From positions 1 through 58,046 of the IMG/VR virus record IMGVR_UViG_3300032294_002030: a stretch of 58,046 nucleotides of DNA; one strand, written 5' to 3'. Below the pieces are notes generated by a model. That model was not told the DNA's origin, did no database searches, and saw nothing but the letters and a program-made list of their open reading frames with translations. The DNA is from a virus. Positions within the stretch are counted from its first letter, which is position 1. Every line of letters starts with the position of its first letter. Below, one piece after another: positions 7,616 through 16,626 of this stretch. The translations under genes were made by a program, and so were the position numbers.

Positions 7616-9667
7616 ATGTCGTTTAAAAATTTAGAACAGCGATATAACGAAACTGTAAAAAGTTTATATGCCGGGGCCACCCTGAAATTTGATAACGGAG
7701 CGCCTTCTAATGGAAGAAACGATGATCCATTAATCGTGCGTAAACCGGGAGATGGGTATTGGAATTTTGCGGAAAGCCGTTCCACACCCATATCCAGCGC
7801 TACACAAGACGTAAAACGACTAACTTTATTTACTACAAGTGTTCGCGGTATAAAGTTTTTGGCAAAGCAGCAAATACTTCAGACCGGCAATACCTTTGAA
7901 TCAACTCGAATAATCAATCCGTTATTTACGATTGGAAATGCGGTGCCGTTTGTTCGTTTAAAGAGAAGTTTGGACGTTCCTATCACCGCGAGAGGGGTAC
8001 TTCGTAATTTAGTGGGGGATAACGTACTCTCTAGAAGAATATTTGGATCGGGTGCTCAAAAAACAGATACCACTTCTCTGAAAAGAATTGCTCAACTGCA
8101 ACAAGAAACATACAATAAATTATCACCGAAGTCAGGGTTACATGGCGCGGGGCGATCTTTATTAACTAAAATACCTGTAATAGGACCGACCATTTCAGCG
8201 GCAAGCGCAAAAAGAAGCATGGGAGAAGTGGGTGATGGGTGGAAAGAAAGCCGCCCCGAACTTGCTAGCTCTAATCCTTTGAAAAATACGAGTCCTCTCG
8301 GGAGGGCCGTTACGCAAGTGTCACGTGCGATTTTGGGATCAACGTTAACTGATATCTTGACTCAGTATGACGCTGGTTATATAATGATACGCCAGTTAAA
8401 TGCTCTAAATAAAACGTGGCAAAATAACCAAGAAATCAAATTTACTCCACGGTTTGGGCCAAGTGTTTTGGCGGGCACGTATACTACGTATTTTGATTTA
8501 ACAAACAACAAAAAAGATTTTACGCATTTTACATTTTTAACCAGATCAACCAGATTTGGTCTGATACGTAGATCTCCCGAAGCCGAAAAAAATGATTTAA
8601 AAAATACATACGACGAGTCTAGCGTTAAGTCTTTACTAGACAGCAATAGAATAGATTATGGGATAATTAACCGAAGTAAATGGTATCAAGAAGAAGCAAA
8701 TAGCGACGGGGAACAAATGCCATATCTCAAGTATTTTACGGGAGATATAGAAAGTATTACTGACGGAGCACAATTTGATCCTCAAAATTTAAACACAACA
8801 AACGCGAAGTATATTGCAGAAACCCGCACGGATAAAAGCAAAAAAATATCATATATAAAGGATCCATCGAACGAAACCGTGGCGTTGGAAGTTATTGACG
8901 GATTGAATATACAACCCGCATACGCTCTTATAAACAACACATTTGATGATTCCATATATGTTTCTTTTGCGATGGGAAACAACACTCCCGTTTCGTTTAG
9001 AGCGTATATAACAGATCTAACACAAACCGCAACACCTGAATACAAGCCATATCAGTATATCGGTAGAATAGAAAAATTCATAACATATACTAGCGTACAA
9101 CGCCAAATTTCATTTAAACTGGGCATTCTTGCATATTCAAAGGACGAGATTGAAGGTGTATGGCGAAGATTAAATTACCTAACGGGATTGGTTTTTCCGT
9201 ATGGATATGTTAGAGGTATATATCAACCAAACATAGTTAGATTAACTATAGGTGATATTTATGACAATCAACCGGGATACTTAACCAGCCTTACCACGAA
9301 CTTTAACGAATTGTCAGAAACGTGGGATTTGGATAGACAGGTTCCCATAGCAGCAACATCTGACATATCCTTTACGTTAATAGAGAAAAATACAAAGGTG
9401 GCAGATTCTCCGTTTTATGGTATTACTGAAGGCATGGAAGGATTTACTGCCAGAGTATCTAGTGAACAACCTGATGTTACGTATCAAACAAACGAAGCTC
9501 CTGCTGGTAGTACTCTATCTAACATCCCTCGGTCACAATTTAGAGGAACCCCGGGATTAGGAGATTCGGTAATATTTCTACCACCCAATCCATTCCCCTC
9601 AAATAGATTTAGAGGATTTGGTGGGGGCGGCGGATTTAGCGGCGGTGGTGGCGGAACTTCGTTCTAA
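7616..9667 (+). CDS. Baseplate/tail structural protein, family not recognised
   Basis: 683 residues. The body is mixed alpha/beta with no motif I can name; the last 60 residues are Pro/Gly-rich and end in GGGGG runs before SF at the C-terminus, as in virion proteins with a flexible tail. It lies between the tape measure and the LysM protein, a position that in contractile-tail phages is often filled by a tube-initiator or baseplate-to-tube adaptor. Start ATG 7616 lies 12 bases after the tape-measure stop. Structural role inferred from position and composition only. Confidence 0.6.
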   Translation: MSFKNLEQRYNETVKSLYAGATLKFDNGAPSNGRNDDPLIVRKPGDGYWNFAESRSTPISSATQDVKRLTLFTTSVRGIKFLAKQQILQTGNTFESTRIINPLFTIGNAVPFVRLKRSLDVPITARGVLRNLVGDNVLSRRIFGSGAQKTDTTSLKRIAQLQQETYNKLSPKSGLHGAGRSLLTKIPVIGPTISAASAKRSMGEVGDGWKESRPELASSNPLKNTSPLGRAVTQVSRAILGSTLTDILTQYDAGYIMIRQLNALNKTWQNNQEIKFTPRFGPSVLAGTYTTYFDLTNNKKDFTHFTFLTRSTRFGLIRRSPEAEKNDLKNTYDESSVKSLLDSNRIDYGIINRSKWYQEEANSDGEQMPYLKYFTGDIESITDGAQFDPQNLNTTNAKYIAETRTDKSKKISYIKDPSNETVALEVIDGLNIQPAYALINNTFDDSIYVSFAMGNNTPVSFRAYITDLTQTATPEYKPYQYIGRIEKFITYTSVQRQISFKLGILAYSKDEIEGVWRRLNYLTGLVFPYGYVRGIYQPNIVRLTIGDIYDNQPGYLTSLTTNFNELSETWDLDRQVPIAATSDISFTLIEKNTKVADSPFYGITEGMEGFTARVSSEQPDVTYQTNEAPAGSTLSNIPRSQFRGTPGLGDSVIFLPPNPFPSNRFRGFGGGGGFSGGGGGTSF

Positions 9668-9681
9668 TTTAGGAATTTTAT

Positions 9682-9942
9682 ATGCAAAAATACTTATCTG
9701 AACCAACTATAAGAAAAACTGACTCCGGTGTTAGATATTACAGCACTGCAATACCAGTTGTCCCGAGTCTTGCCGACATAAACTACACTGTAGTATCTGT
9801 TTTGGGTGATCGGTGGGATACATTGGCGTATAAATACTTGGGGTCTGCTAAATTTTGGTATGTGTTAGCTAGCGCAAATAATGGAGCAAATGGATCAATG
9901 TTCATAAAGCCCGGTACAGTTATAACTATTCCAGAGGTATAA
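9682..9942 (+). CDS. LysM-type baseplate protein (gpX/gp53-like)
   Basis: 86 residues. The second half reads YTVVSVLGDRWDTLAYKYLG then WYVLASANN and KPGTVITIPEV, the LysM layout of a beta strand, two helices and a beta strand closing on a Pro-rich motif. Small LysM proteins of this kind (P2 gpX, the LysM part of T4 gp53, type VI secretion relatives) join the tail tube, hub and baseplate. The gene is directly upstream of the hub protein, as expected. GGAATTT before ATG 9682 gives a usable ribosome binding site. Confidence 0.75.
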   Translation: MQKYLSEPTIRKTDSGVRYYSTAIPVVPSLADINYTVVSVLGDRWDTLAYKYLGSAKFWYVLASANNGANGSMFIKPGTVITIPEV

Positions 9943-9946
9943 TGTC

Positions 9947-12900
9947 ATGGCGTTAGCGCACAATTACGGTTCATTTGATTATAAAGCAATAGACCCCGTT
10001 ATTCGAGAAGTATTAAATACTAGATCCAAATTGGATAATACGATACAGCTTGCTATGCCATTCGTAAAGGCTACTACTACCCTTAAAAATAAAATGTTGG
10101 GAGAGGGCAATGTAGGATTTACGTTAGGGCTACATGGTATTTCAGAGAATGTAGAGTGGGAATCTATGTTTTCTGAACAAAGTAACGATTTACCGCTGAT
10201 TGGATACACGTATGGTATCGATGGAGCCCCGCGTAAAGTATATGCACGGGACTTCAACCTAGACTTATTTGTAAATGAATTGAAAATACATTCTACTATT
10301 ACCGACTTAAATAGACTTCCTCCTCCCGGTATAACTCAAGTTAGTATAGGAAGATATAGAAATGGATTGCTAGCCTCTGCTCAGCTTAATATAACCATTC
10401 CTTCGTTGTTACAATTAGAAAGTTTGCAAAAAACGTTTTTAATTCCCGGCGTTGGAATGATATTGGAGTGGGGACAGCAGTTTGCGAAGGGTCAAGAACC
10501 AGTTAATACTCAATACGGAGAGCTTGGATTAAACGACATAACGTTAACAAACAGTGTTTTTCCGTGGCATGACAGAAATAAATTAATGCCACTCTTAAAA
10601 CGATTGGGATATAATAATGTTGGGCTATCTGAGATAATACAAAACTACGTGTATCCTACGCAAGGCCAGTACATGTGGATGTTTGGTAGAGTTGCAAACT
10701 TTTCTATAACATCTAATGCAGATGGGTCATTTGAATCAACCGTAAAAATAGTAGGTCCGTCCGAAGATTCGTGGGCATACAGTACAAAAAATACGGTGGT
10801 CCCACCAAAAGACGCCTCTACAACATATTTTTGTTCAGCGAAAACAAACAGTATATACAGTTATTTTACCGAAACTGTTACTGGACCAAACTTCAAAACA
10901 AAACTAGATCAAACACTAAATCCGCAAAATAATTCTCCGTGGAAAAATCATGTAATAAAATTCGCACAGGGTAACAAAAGGGAAGGAAAAGACGCGAGTG
11001 AAACTAGCTCTCCTATCACTAGCCAAAAATCGTTTGGAGATTTGGAAGATGCGTATTTCATTTCTTGGAGATTTTTCGTAAACGAAGTGCTGAATGGCAA
11101 TCAAAACAGCGTAAAATCTGCGGTTTTTGCGAACGCGCTGGTTGATTCGGAATTACAAAAAGTTGGCATGCTTCTTCCATATGCACACGGAGAAAATAGA
11201 ACTAATACAGAAATTGCTTCTATGTCATATATAAATGATCCGTGTGAAAGTTTTGTTGGCATGAACGAATACTTGCGGTCTGTTGATCCATCTGTTATGA
11301 TAATAGTAAACGAATCGGCGGTAGAAATCGCAAAAAGCAGTAATCAATATCAATCTATCAACGCAACGGATGATATATTTCGAGAAACCGACGACTCAAA
11401 GAAATTTAAACTAACGGGGCTTGGTTCATTTGATAGATCTGCGCTTCAATACTACCCAGATAAGATTGATGGTGGTTTTTTGAGTGCCGGGGTTTGGTTA
11501 AACCACAAAGCCGTAATAGAGTGTATGATCGGCGGCGATACGTTAATGCGGGGAATCATAAATTTATTAGATAGAATGAATGCCGCTACTTCAAATTATT
11601 GGCAATTAACATTAGATACAATTGAACCAATAGCAGGAATGCCGCATTCGTACAATTATATAGTAATGGATGCAAACTACAGAGAAAATTCTGTTACAGC
11701 GACCGCAAGATTTATTAAAAATGTTCATACATTTAATAAAGTAACTAGAAAAAGTCAAGCTTCCGGTGAATTGTTTGGGTCAGAATTGATTGGATGTGCG
11801 GTAGATTTGTCGTTACCAAAACGACTGTTTTCTCAAATAGCAACTCTTGGGTTAGTACAGCCGGAGGATCTGAAAAAATTAAATAGTACAAATCCCGGAG
11901 AACCAGAAAACGTTTCTCCTAAACTGTCGGATCCAAACGATACAATTCGTCAATTGTTTGCTGAGATATCTACTAGCTTAGTCGCATCTTCAGATGACGA
12001 ACAAGGCCCTGATTTAACTATTCCGCCCAAAACAGAACGAACTGCATTATTAGCGGCTCAAAGTTCATGCGGAGCAACTAATACCACAACCACGGCACAA
12101 ACGTCTGGCGACGGACAACGAGCGGATAAAACGGCTGTTACTGCTGAATTCTCCAAAAAATCCACTGAAGAATTAACAAAGGAAATAGATAAAGCAAATA
12201 AAATTTTACAGCGCCCCGGGTGCAGTGAATGTGAACGGTGCGTTTCATCTAAACCACCGACTCCTTCGGTAACTCCTTCCGTGACCACTACTACCACTAC
12301 TACCAGCACAATATCTCCATTAGGAAAAAAACTATCAGAATTAACGATTTCCGAAATAAAGGCTGTACAGAAACCAAACGGAACTGTATTGGCGGTTGGT
12401 AAGTACCAAGCTATACCTGCTACTTTTAATGCGTGGGTGCGATCAGAAAAAATCGCACCTGACACGGTGTTTAATTCAACAACCCAAGAACAACTTGGCG
12501 ATTGGCTAATCGTAAAAAAGCGACCGTTAGTTGCGCGATACGTAAACGGAGACCCGTCTGTAAGCATTGAAACTGCACAATTTCAATTAGCACTTGAATT
12601 TGCTTCCATACCAGTTCCATTCAGAGTATATCGGCCACCAAAGACCGCTGGTAGAGACGATCCGGGTAAATGGGTAGAACCCGGAGAATCTTATTATTCT
12701 GGTGTGGCGGGAAATACATCACAAAATTCAATCACGCGGTATCAAAACGCACTGCGCCAAGCTAAGGAAACAAAGTCAGTACAGCCGCTTAAAGAGTTTA
12801 TAGCCAAAGGAGAAGGCGGATACGATGCAATTAATAGGGGAAAGGCTGGTGATACGGTGCTATATAGTAAAAAATACTATAGCGCGCTGAATCCTACTGT

Positions 12901-13546
12901 TAATTCTCCCGCTGCATTAGTTACTACTACCAATTTACCGCTCCCGACTGTTACCCCAGTCGCAACCACCGCAAATACAATATCATGCGACGAGTTGTAT
13001 GCTGCATTAGGAAGAGCAAATAAACAACCAGATAATCCATATTTAGTAGCAAAGGTTGGTATTGCATCACCGGACGATGTTACTATCGGTAAACAATTTT
13101 GTAATGACTGTGCAAGAGCAAAGAAAATAATACCTCAAATAAATGATATTCTTGCGGCTAAACAAACGTATGAAAATGTAACACGAAACTTTTCCGGTCT
13201 ACAACATATTTTACGATATATTGAAATGTTCCCTGACTTCATGGTCTCTACGATAACAGGAAATGCTAATGGTGTATTTTCTAATGCGTTTGGAGCGTCA
13301 CCCGGATCATTGTCAATATCAGCAGACATAGAGCTTCCGGGAATAAATGGTATTAGAATAGGAGAATTGTTCTGGATAGATAGAATACCTTCGTTTTATA
13401 AAATTTTCGGTGCATTTCAGGTCATGAGCATAGAAGATGTAATTGATATATCTGGATGGAGAACAAAAATACATGCTAGATTCAACTATTTAGGTAAAAC
13501 ATGGAAAGAATCTATGGCAGCTATTTTAAACAAGGGTACTGTATGA
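9947..13546 (+). CDS. Giant baseplate hub protein with an internal lysozyme module
   Basis: 1199 residues, far longer than T4 gp27 (391). Residues 1-700 and 1000-1199 appear to be hub material; the C-terminal stretch (ELPGINGIRIGELFWIDRIP, SIEDVIDISGWRTKI) matches the late domain of gp27-like hubs. Between them lie a Thr/Ser/Pro linker near 772-788 and a muramidase-like region: LGKKLSELTISEIKAVQ from 791, VGKYQAIPATF from about 817, SYYSGVAGN near 915, then FIAKGEGGYDAINRGKAG with Glu956. In the phage muramidase family I know, the Glu-containing segment comes first, so the module looks circularly permuted or partly duplicated. A second Thr/Pro linker follows. Likely drills peptidoglycan during infection, as gp5 lysozyme does in T4. 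The downstream gene overlaps by ATGA. Confidence 0.75.
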   Translation: MALAHNYGSFDYKAIDPVIREVLNTRSKLDNTIQLAMPFVKATTTLKNKMLGEGNVGFTLGLHGISENVEWESMFSEQSNDLPLIGYTYGIDGAPRKVYARDFNLDLFVNELKIHSTITDLNRLPPPGITQVSIGRYRNGLLASAQLNITIPSLLQLESLQKTFLIPGVGMILEWGQQFAKGQEPVNTQYGELGLNDITLTNSVFPWHDRNKLMPLLKRLGYNNVGLSEIIQNYVYPTQGQYMWMFGRVANFSITSNADGSFESTVKIVGPSEDSWAYSTKNTVVPPKDASTTYFCSAKTNSIYSYFTETVTGPNFKTKLDQTLNPQNNSPWKNHVIKFAQGNKREGKDASETSSPITSQKSFGDLEDAYFISWRFFVNEVLNGNQNSVKSAVFANALVDSELQKVGMLLPYAHGENRTNTEIASMSYINDPCESFVGMNEYLRSVDPSVMIIVNESAVEIAKSSNQYQSINATDDIFRETDDSKKFKLTGLGSFDRSALQYYPDKIDGGFLSAGVWLNHKAVIECMIGGDTLMRGIINLLDRMNAATSNYWQLTLDTIEPIAGMPHSYNYIVMDANYRENSVTATARFIKNVHTFNKVTRKSQASGELFGSELIGCAVDLSLPKRLFSQIATLGLVQPEDLKKLNSTNPGEPENVSPKLSDPNDTIRQLFAEISTSLVASSDDEQGPDLTIPPKTERTALLAAQSSCGATNTTTTAQTSGDGQRADKTAVTAEFSKKSTEELTKEIDKANKILQRPGCSECERCVSSKPPTPSVTPSVTTTTTTTSTISPLGKKLSELTISEIKAVQKPNGTVLAVGKYQAIPATFNAWVRSEKIAPDTVFNSTTQEQLGDWLIVKKRPLVARYVNGDPSVSIETAQFQLALEFASIPVPFRVYRPPKTAGRDDPGKWVEPGESYYSGVAGNTSQNSITRYQNALRQAKETKSVQPLKEFIAKGEGGYDAINRGKAGDTVLYSKKYYSALNPTVNSPAALVTTTNLPLPTVTPVATTANTISCDELYAALGRANKQPDNPYLVAKVGIASPDDVTIGKQFCNDCARAKKIIPQINDILAAKQTYENVTRNFSGLQHILRYIEMFPDFMVSTITGNANGVFSNAFGASPGSLSISADIELPGINGIRIGELFWIDRIPSFYKIFGAFQVMSIEDVIDISGWRTKIHARFNYLGKTWKESMAAILNKGTV

Positions 13547-13947
13547 TAGATCAAGAATTACTTTCTATATTAAAAAAAGAATCTGATACTTCTTTTATAA
13601 AAGGATTAACCGCGCAGCCTGTTAAGCATATTCCTGTTATAACTCAAGCGGATGCGCGTTCTACCTTTTTAACGAGGTATTTTGTTAGATCGGTAAATGA
13701 TTTATACTCTACTATTGAAATCGACAAAAAACAGTACGAGTCTTTTAAAAATAATCCTCGATTTATTACAATTGAACTCGAATGGAAAATAATAGGCAAA
13801 AAGGAAACGCAAACATTATTGTCTGGCATTCCTTTGTATGGGGTATCCGATACTAACCGAATAGCAGTTGCAGATGCGGACTTGACATTTGGGGGGCTTC
13901 GTAGATATATTACAGACTATCTGGAGTTTTGGATAGCGGAGGAATAA
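13543..13947 (+). CDS. Small tail-region protein, unknown
   Basis: 134 residues from ATG 13543, which overlaps the hub stop as ATGA; a longer reading from 13501 would be nested in the hub gene and is not favoured. The sequence is mixed and soluble (TFLTRYFVRSVNDLYSTIEI, FITIELEWKIIGKKE, LRRYITDYLEFWIAEE), with no motif I recognise. Tight coupling with the hub gene suggests a baseplate or assembly role. It is about the size of T4 gp25 but I do not see gp25 features. Confidence 0.6.
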   Translation: MIDQELLSILKKESDTSFIKGLTAQPVKHIPVITQADARSTFLTRYFVRSVNDLYSTIEIDKKQYESFKNNPRFITIELEWKIIGKKETQTLLSGIPLYGVSDTNRIAVADADLTFGGLRRYITDYLEFWIAEE

Positions 13948-15204
13948 ATGATTATTAATGGTTACGATGAATATAAATCTCTGTTAGAGCGTATAGATCG
14001 GGAGGAGTGCATACTCACCCCGATTTTTCGTGATGTCCATTACCATCCCGTAGAAAATCAGTTACTTTGTGTCGGGATTACGTTTTTAGATTATTCTACA
14101 TACGTCATATCAGTCTCACATTCAGACGCGCGTATGTTCGACATCCCTAGCAAACCTAATATCATGTCACATGAAGATATTCGCGTACTTGCATATGTAA
14201 CTAATACACAGTTTCCTGAACTAAGTTTTACTCCATATGTGCTAGAAACTCACAACACGTTTGGTTTATCAAAAGACATAAACAGAATAATTCCCATAAC
14301 AGTTTGGTCGTCTATAATTAAAAAATATAACAACAAATTAATCGATATTTTACTCAATAATAAAAAAGAATTAACGTCGAATAAATATATTTTCACAAAA
14401 AAGTTATTATCTGTTTTGCGCAGAATAGAGAGCGCGGGCATTTACGTTGATAAAGATAAATTAATAGCGCGGTTTGGTGAAACAGTTAATAAATATTTTC
14501 CTACAAATTACGTATATTCTCAATATAATCCATATACAATTACCGGTAGGCCAAGTAATAATTTTGGCGGAATAAATTTTTCTGCGCTAAATAAACATGA
14601 TGGGACTCGCGATGCTTTTATTAGCAGGTATGAAAACGGAACTTTAGTTCAAATTGACTTTGAAGCATATCATTTGCGGTTGATTGCGAATGAGCTAGGG
14701 ATACCATTGCCGCCAACGTCTATACACAGGGAATTAGCTAAGCTATACTTTGGTACCGAACACATAACAGATGAGATGTACGCTCAGAGCAAACAAAAAA
14801 CGTTTGAGATTATGTATGGTATGTCGCAAGATACATACAACGTTGAGCTATTTCAGCGAATTCATGAATTGCGCCATAAATATCAAGGTCAGTCATCTAT
14901 TTTATTACCGAGTGGAAACAACGTAGATGTGATTGACCCGTCGCCTAGTAAATTATATAATTACTTTGTACAGTCATTGGAGACCGTACGAACTCTTCCT
15001 AAATTAGAAAAAATTTTGGATTTGATTTTTGATACCCGTTGCCACTTGACATTGTACACATATGATAGTATATTACTAGATGTGGAACAATTTGATACAT
15101 TACTCATAAAAGATATAGTAGACGTATTAGAAGAAGATAAAAAATTTCCCGTGAGAGTCTACGCGGGAACAACTTATGGTAACATTAAAGAGATTAGTTT
15201 ATGA
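13948..15204 (+). CDS. Divergent family-A DNA polymerase-like protein
   Basis: 418 residues. The second half carries recognisable but altered polymerase A motifs: YNPYTITGRPSNNFGGINF (compare T-x-TGRLSS..PNLQN), motif A VQIDFEAYHLRLIANELG near 236 with its Asp kept, motif B QSKQKTFEIMYG near 280-291 with Lys and YG kept, and motif C reduced from HDE to TYDSILLDV near 372, keeping the Asp. The 3'-5' exonuclease domain is not visible in the first 150 residues. Proteins of this kind occur in tail regions of T4-like phages and their role is unclear. The genome also has a normal B-family polymerase at 24858, so this one is not the main replicase. It overlaps the next gene by ATGA. Confidence 0.65.
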   Translation: MIINGYDEYKSLLERIDREECILTPIFRDVHYHPVENQLLCVGITFLDYSTYVISVSHSDARMFDIPSKPNIMSHEDIRVLAYVTNTQFPELSFTPYVLETHNTFGLSKDINRIIPITVWSSIIKKYNNKLIDILLNNKKELTSNKYIFTKKLLSVLRRIESAGIYVDKDKLIARFGETVNKYFPTNYVYSQYNPYTITGRPSNNFGGINFSALNKHDGTRDAFISRYENGTLVQIDFEAYHLRLIANELGIPLPPTSIHRELAKLYFGTEHITDEMYAQSKQKTFEIMYGMSQDTYNVELFQRIHELRHKYQGQSSILLPSGNNVDVIDPSPSKLYNYFVQSLETVRTLPKLEKILDLIFDTRCHLTLYTYDSILLDVEQFDTLLIKDIVDVLEEDKKFPVRVYAGTTYGNIKEISL

Positions 15205-16082
15205 AAAAACCTTCAATTGGTATAGTTGGGTTAGGATACGTAGGATCCGCCGTACGCAACGCATATGGTCGAAAAACTCTACCCGGCAAAGTATATATTT
15301 ACGACATCGATCCATCCAAAACCCACTGGAGCGCCGTGCGGTGCTCTTCATTGAACGAATTAGCCGCCCAAGCTGAGTTGATTTATATAGCGGTTCCGAC
15401 TCCGATGATGTTATCGGGTGAGTGTGACACAAGCATCGTAGAAAGTGTTATTGAACAGCTTACTCAACACACATCACCTCGTGTCTTGATTATTAAATCT
15501 ACAGTCCCACCGGGGACTACGGAGCGCTTGCAAGCAAAATATCCTAGTCATCATATTTTTTTCAGTCCAGAATTTTTAACTGAAGCAAATTATTTAAACG
15601 ATTATTTAGATCAAAATCTATTGATATTGGGTGCGCCTGAACGAACTCCATTTGTGCTTTCCAACGCGGTGTTGGAAGAGCAAGCCAGTGTGTTAGACCA
15701 TGTTAAAAAACACATCGTCGTTTCTTCTACTACGGCGGAAATGTTCAAGTATATGGCGAATGTATTTTTGGCAACAAAAGTAACGTTTGCAAACGAAATG
15801 TTTGACGTAGCCAATGCGGTTGGTGCGAACTGGGATGATTTGCAACTTCTACTTACGTCCGATTCTAGACTAGGCAAAACTCACTGGAAGGTTCCCGGAC
15901 CAGACGGACACCGAGGATTTGGTGGATCGTGCTTTCCAAAAGATATATCTGCATTGATCGAAGTGGCAAACGCCCACGGAGTAACTATACCTCTAATAAA
16001 TGCCGTACAGGCCCGAAATGTTTTAATAGATCGTCCTGAACGTGATTGGGAACAATTAAAGGGTAGAGCAGTAGTAGAGTAA
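15201..16082 (+). CDS. UDP-glucose/GDP-mannose 6-dehydrogenase-like protein, short form
   Basis: 293 residues. An N-terminal Rossmann fold shows GIVGLGYVGSAV; the family markers IAVPTPM, KSTVPPGTT, SPEFLTE and FGGSCFPKD follow, with the catalytic Cys at 244. Family enzymes oxidise the sugar of a UDP- or GDP-hexose to the uronic acid using two NAD+. Usual length is about 430; this protein ends soon after the central domain and lacks the C-terminal nucleotide-sugar domain, so substrate binding may differ. It lies far from the glycan genes at 43-58 kb, though it could supply them. Starts by ATGA overlap with the previous gene. Confidence 0.85.
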   Translation: MKKPSIGIVGLGYVGSAVRNAYGRKTLPGKVYIYDIDPSKTHWSAVRCSSLNELAAQAELIYIAVPTPMMLSGECDTSIVESVIEQLTQHTSPRVLIIKSTVPPGTTERLQAKYPSHHIFFSPEFLTEANYLNDYLDQNLLILGAPERTPFVLSNAVLEEQASVLDHVKKHIVVSSTTAEMFKYMANVFLATKVTFANEMFDVANAVGANWDDLQLLLTSDSRLGKTHWKVPGPDGHRGFGGSCFPKDISALIEVANAHGVTIPLINAVQARNVLIDRPERDWEQLKGRAVVE

Positions 16083-16108
16083 AATATTACTTTGGGGGAA
16101 TAATGTAA

Positions 16109-16122
16109 TATTTATTAAAAGA
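16109..16122 (+). promoter_or_regulatory. Possible weak copy of the TATTTAT late-promoter motif
   Basis: TATTTAT at 16109-16115 is followed by TAAAAGA rather than GTAAGA, 38 bases before the next start codon. It has the same placement as the better copies, but the second half is diverged. Confidence 0.25.
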
Positions 16123-16153
16123 TTCTTTCTTGAACTTTTAATGGATGTTACAT

Positions 16154-16549
16154 ATGATTGAACAAACTCAATTGCTTTGTACGTTTGCTGCGGCAGACGA
16201 GCTTGCATATACAGTAGACGAAATTAAAAAGGCATACAAACTTTCTTTTAATAAATTATATGTATTAGAGAATGTAAACGATAACGCTCAGCTTGTATTG
16301 ACATATAATATTGTAAACGTGTTGGACAAAGCTACTCCTATTTCTACTATTGCAGTACACCGAAAAAAGCAGACAAATACAATTTACACAATAAACGCTA
16401 TTAATAAATTAATTGAAGCCAATAATAACGGAATTTTAGATAAAACTTATAGAATCAATTGGGAAGAATTAAAGAATACAGTATTAGTAACCGCCTACGG
16501 AAAGCTAAAAATAGTAAATACTAAATTACTTAACATAATTAATTTCTAA
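16154..16549 (+). CDS. Hypothetical protein upstream of the SSB gene
   Basis: 131 residues. The start at 16154 is preceded by GGATG at 16144-16148; ATG 16145 in frame is possible. The sequence begins MIEQTQLLCTFAAADELAYT and is rich in Asn, Ile and Lys, apparently one soluble alpha/beta domain. Its place directly before gp32-like SSB suggests a DNA-transaction role, but no motif supports a specific function. Confidence 0.6.
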   Translation: MIEQTQLLCTFAAADELAYTVDEIKKAYKLSFNKLYVLENVNDNAQLVLTYNIVNVLDKATPISTIAVHRKKQTNTIYTINAINKLIEANNNGILDKTYRINWEELKNTVLVTAYGKLKIVNTKLLNIINF

Positions 16550-16569
16550 TCTTTTGATTTTCACCGAAT

Positions 16570-16589
16570 ACTTGCTAAGGATAGCAAGT
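16570..16589 (+). promoter_or_regulatory. Perfect 8-bp stem-loop in the SSB leader
   Basis: ACTTGCTA at 16570-16577 and TAGCAAGT at 16582-16589 pair perfectly around the loop AGGA. No T run follows, so a terminator is unlikely. It lies 37 bases before the SSB start codon. T4 gp32 represses its own mRNA through a structured leader, so a similar role is a natural hypothesis. Confidence 0.5.
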
Positions 16590-16626
16590 GTATTAAACAC
16601 CTAAACATTTTAAACGAGGACTAAGT

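Noticed and set aside
12058-12567. Minus-strand open frame of 169 codons in the hub gene
   Set aside because: It is the complement of the Thr-rich linker and lysozyme region; the product is dominated by Val runs from the Thr repeat.
15176-15376. Plus-strand 66-codon frame overlapping the dehydrogenase start
   Set aside because: It is out of frame with the clear Rossmann motif and its product is unusually Arg-rich.
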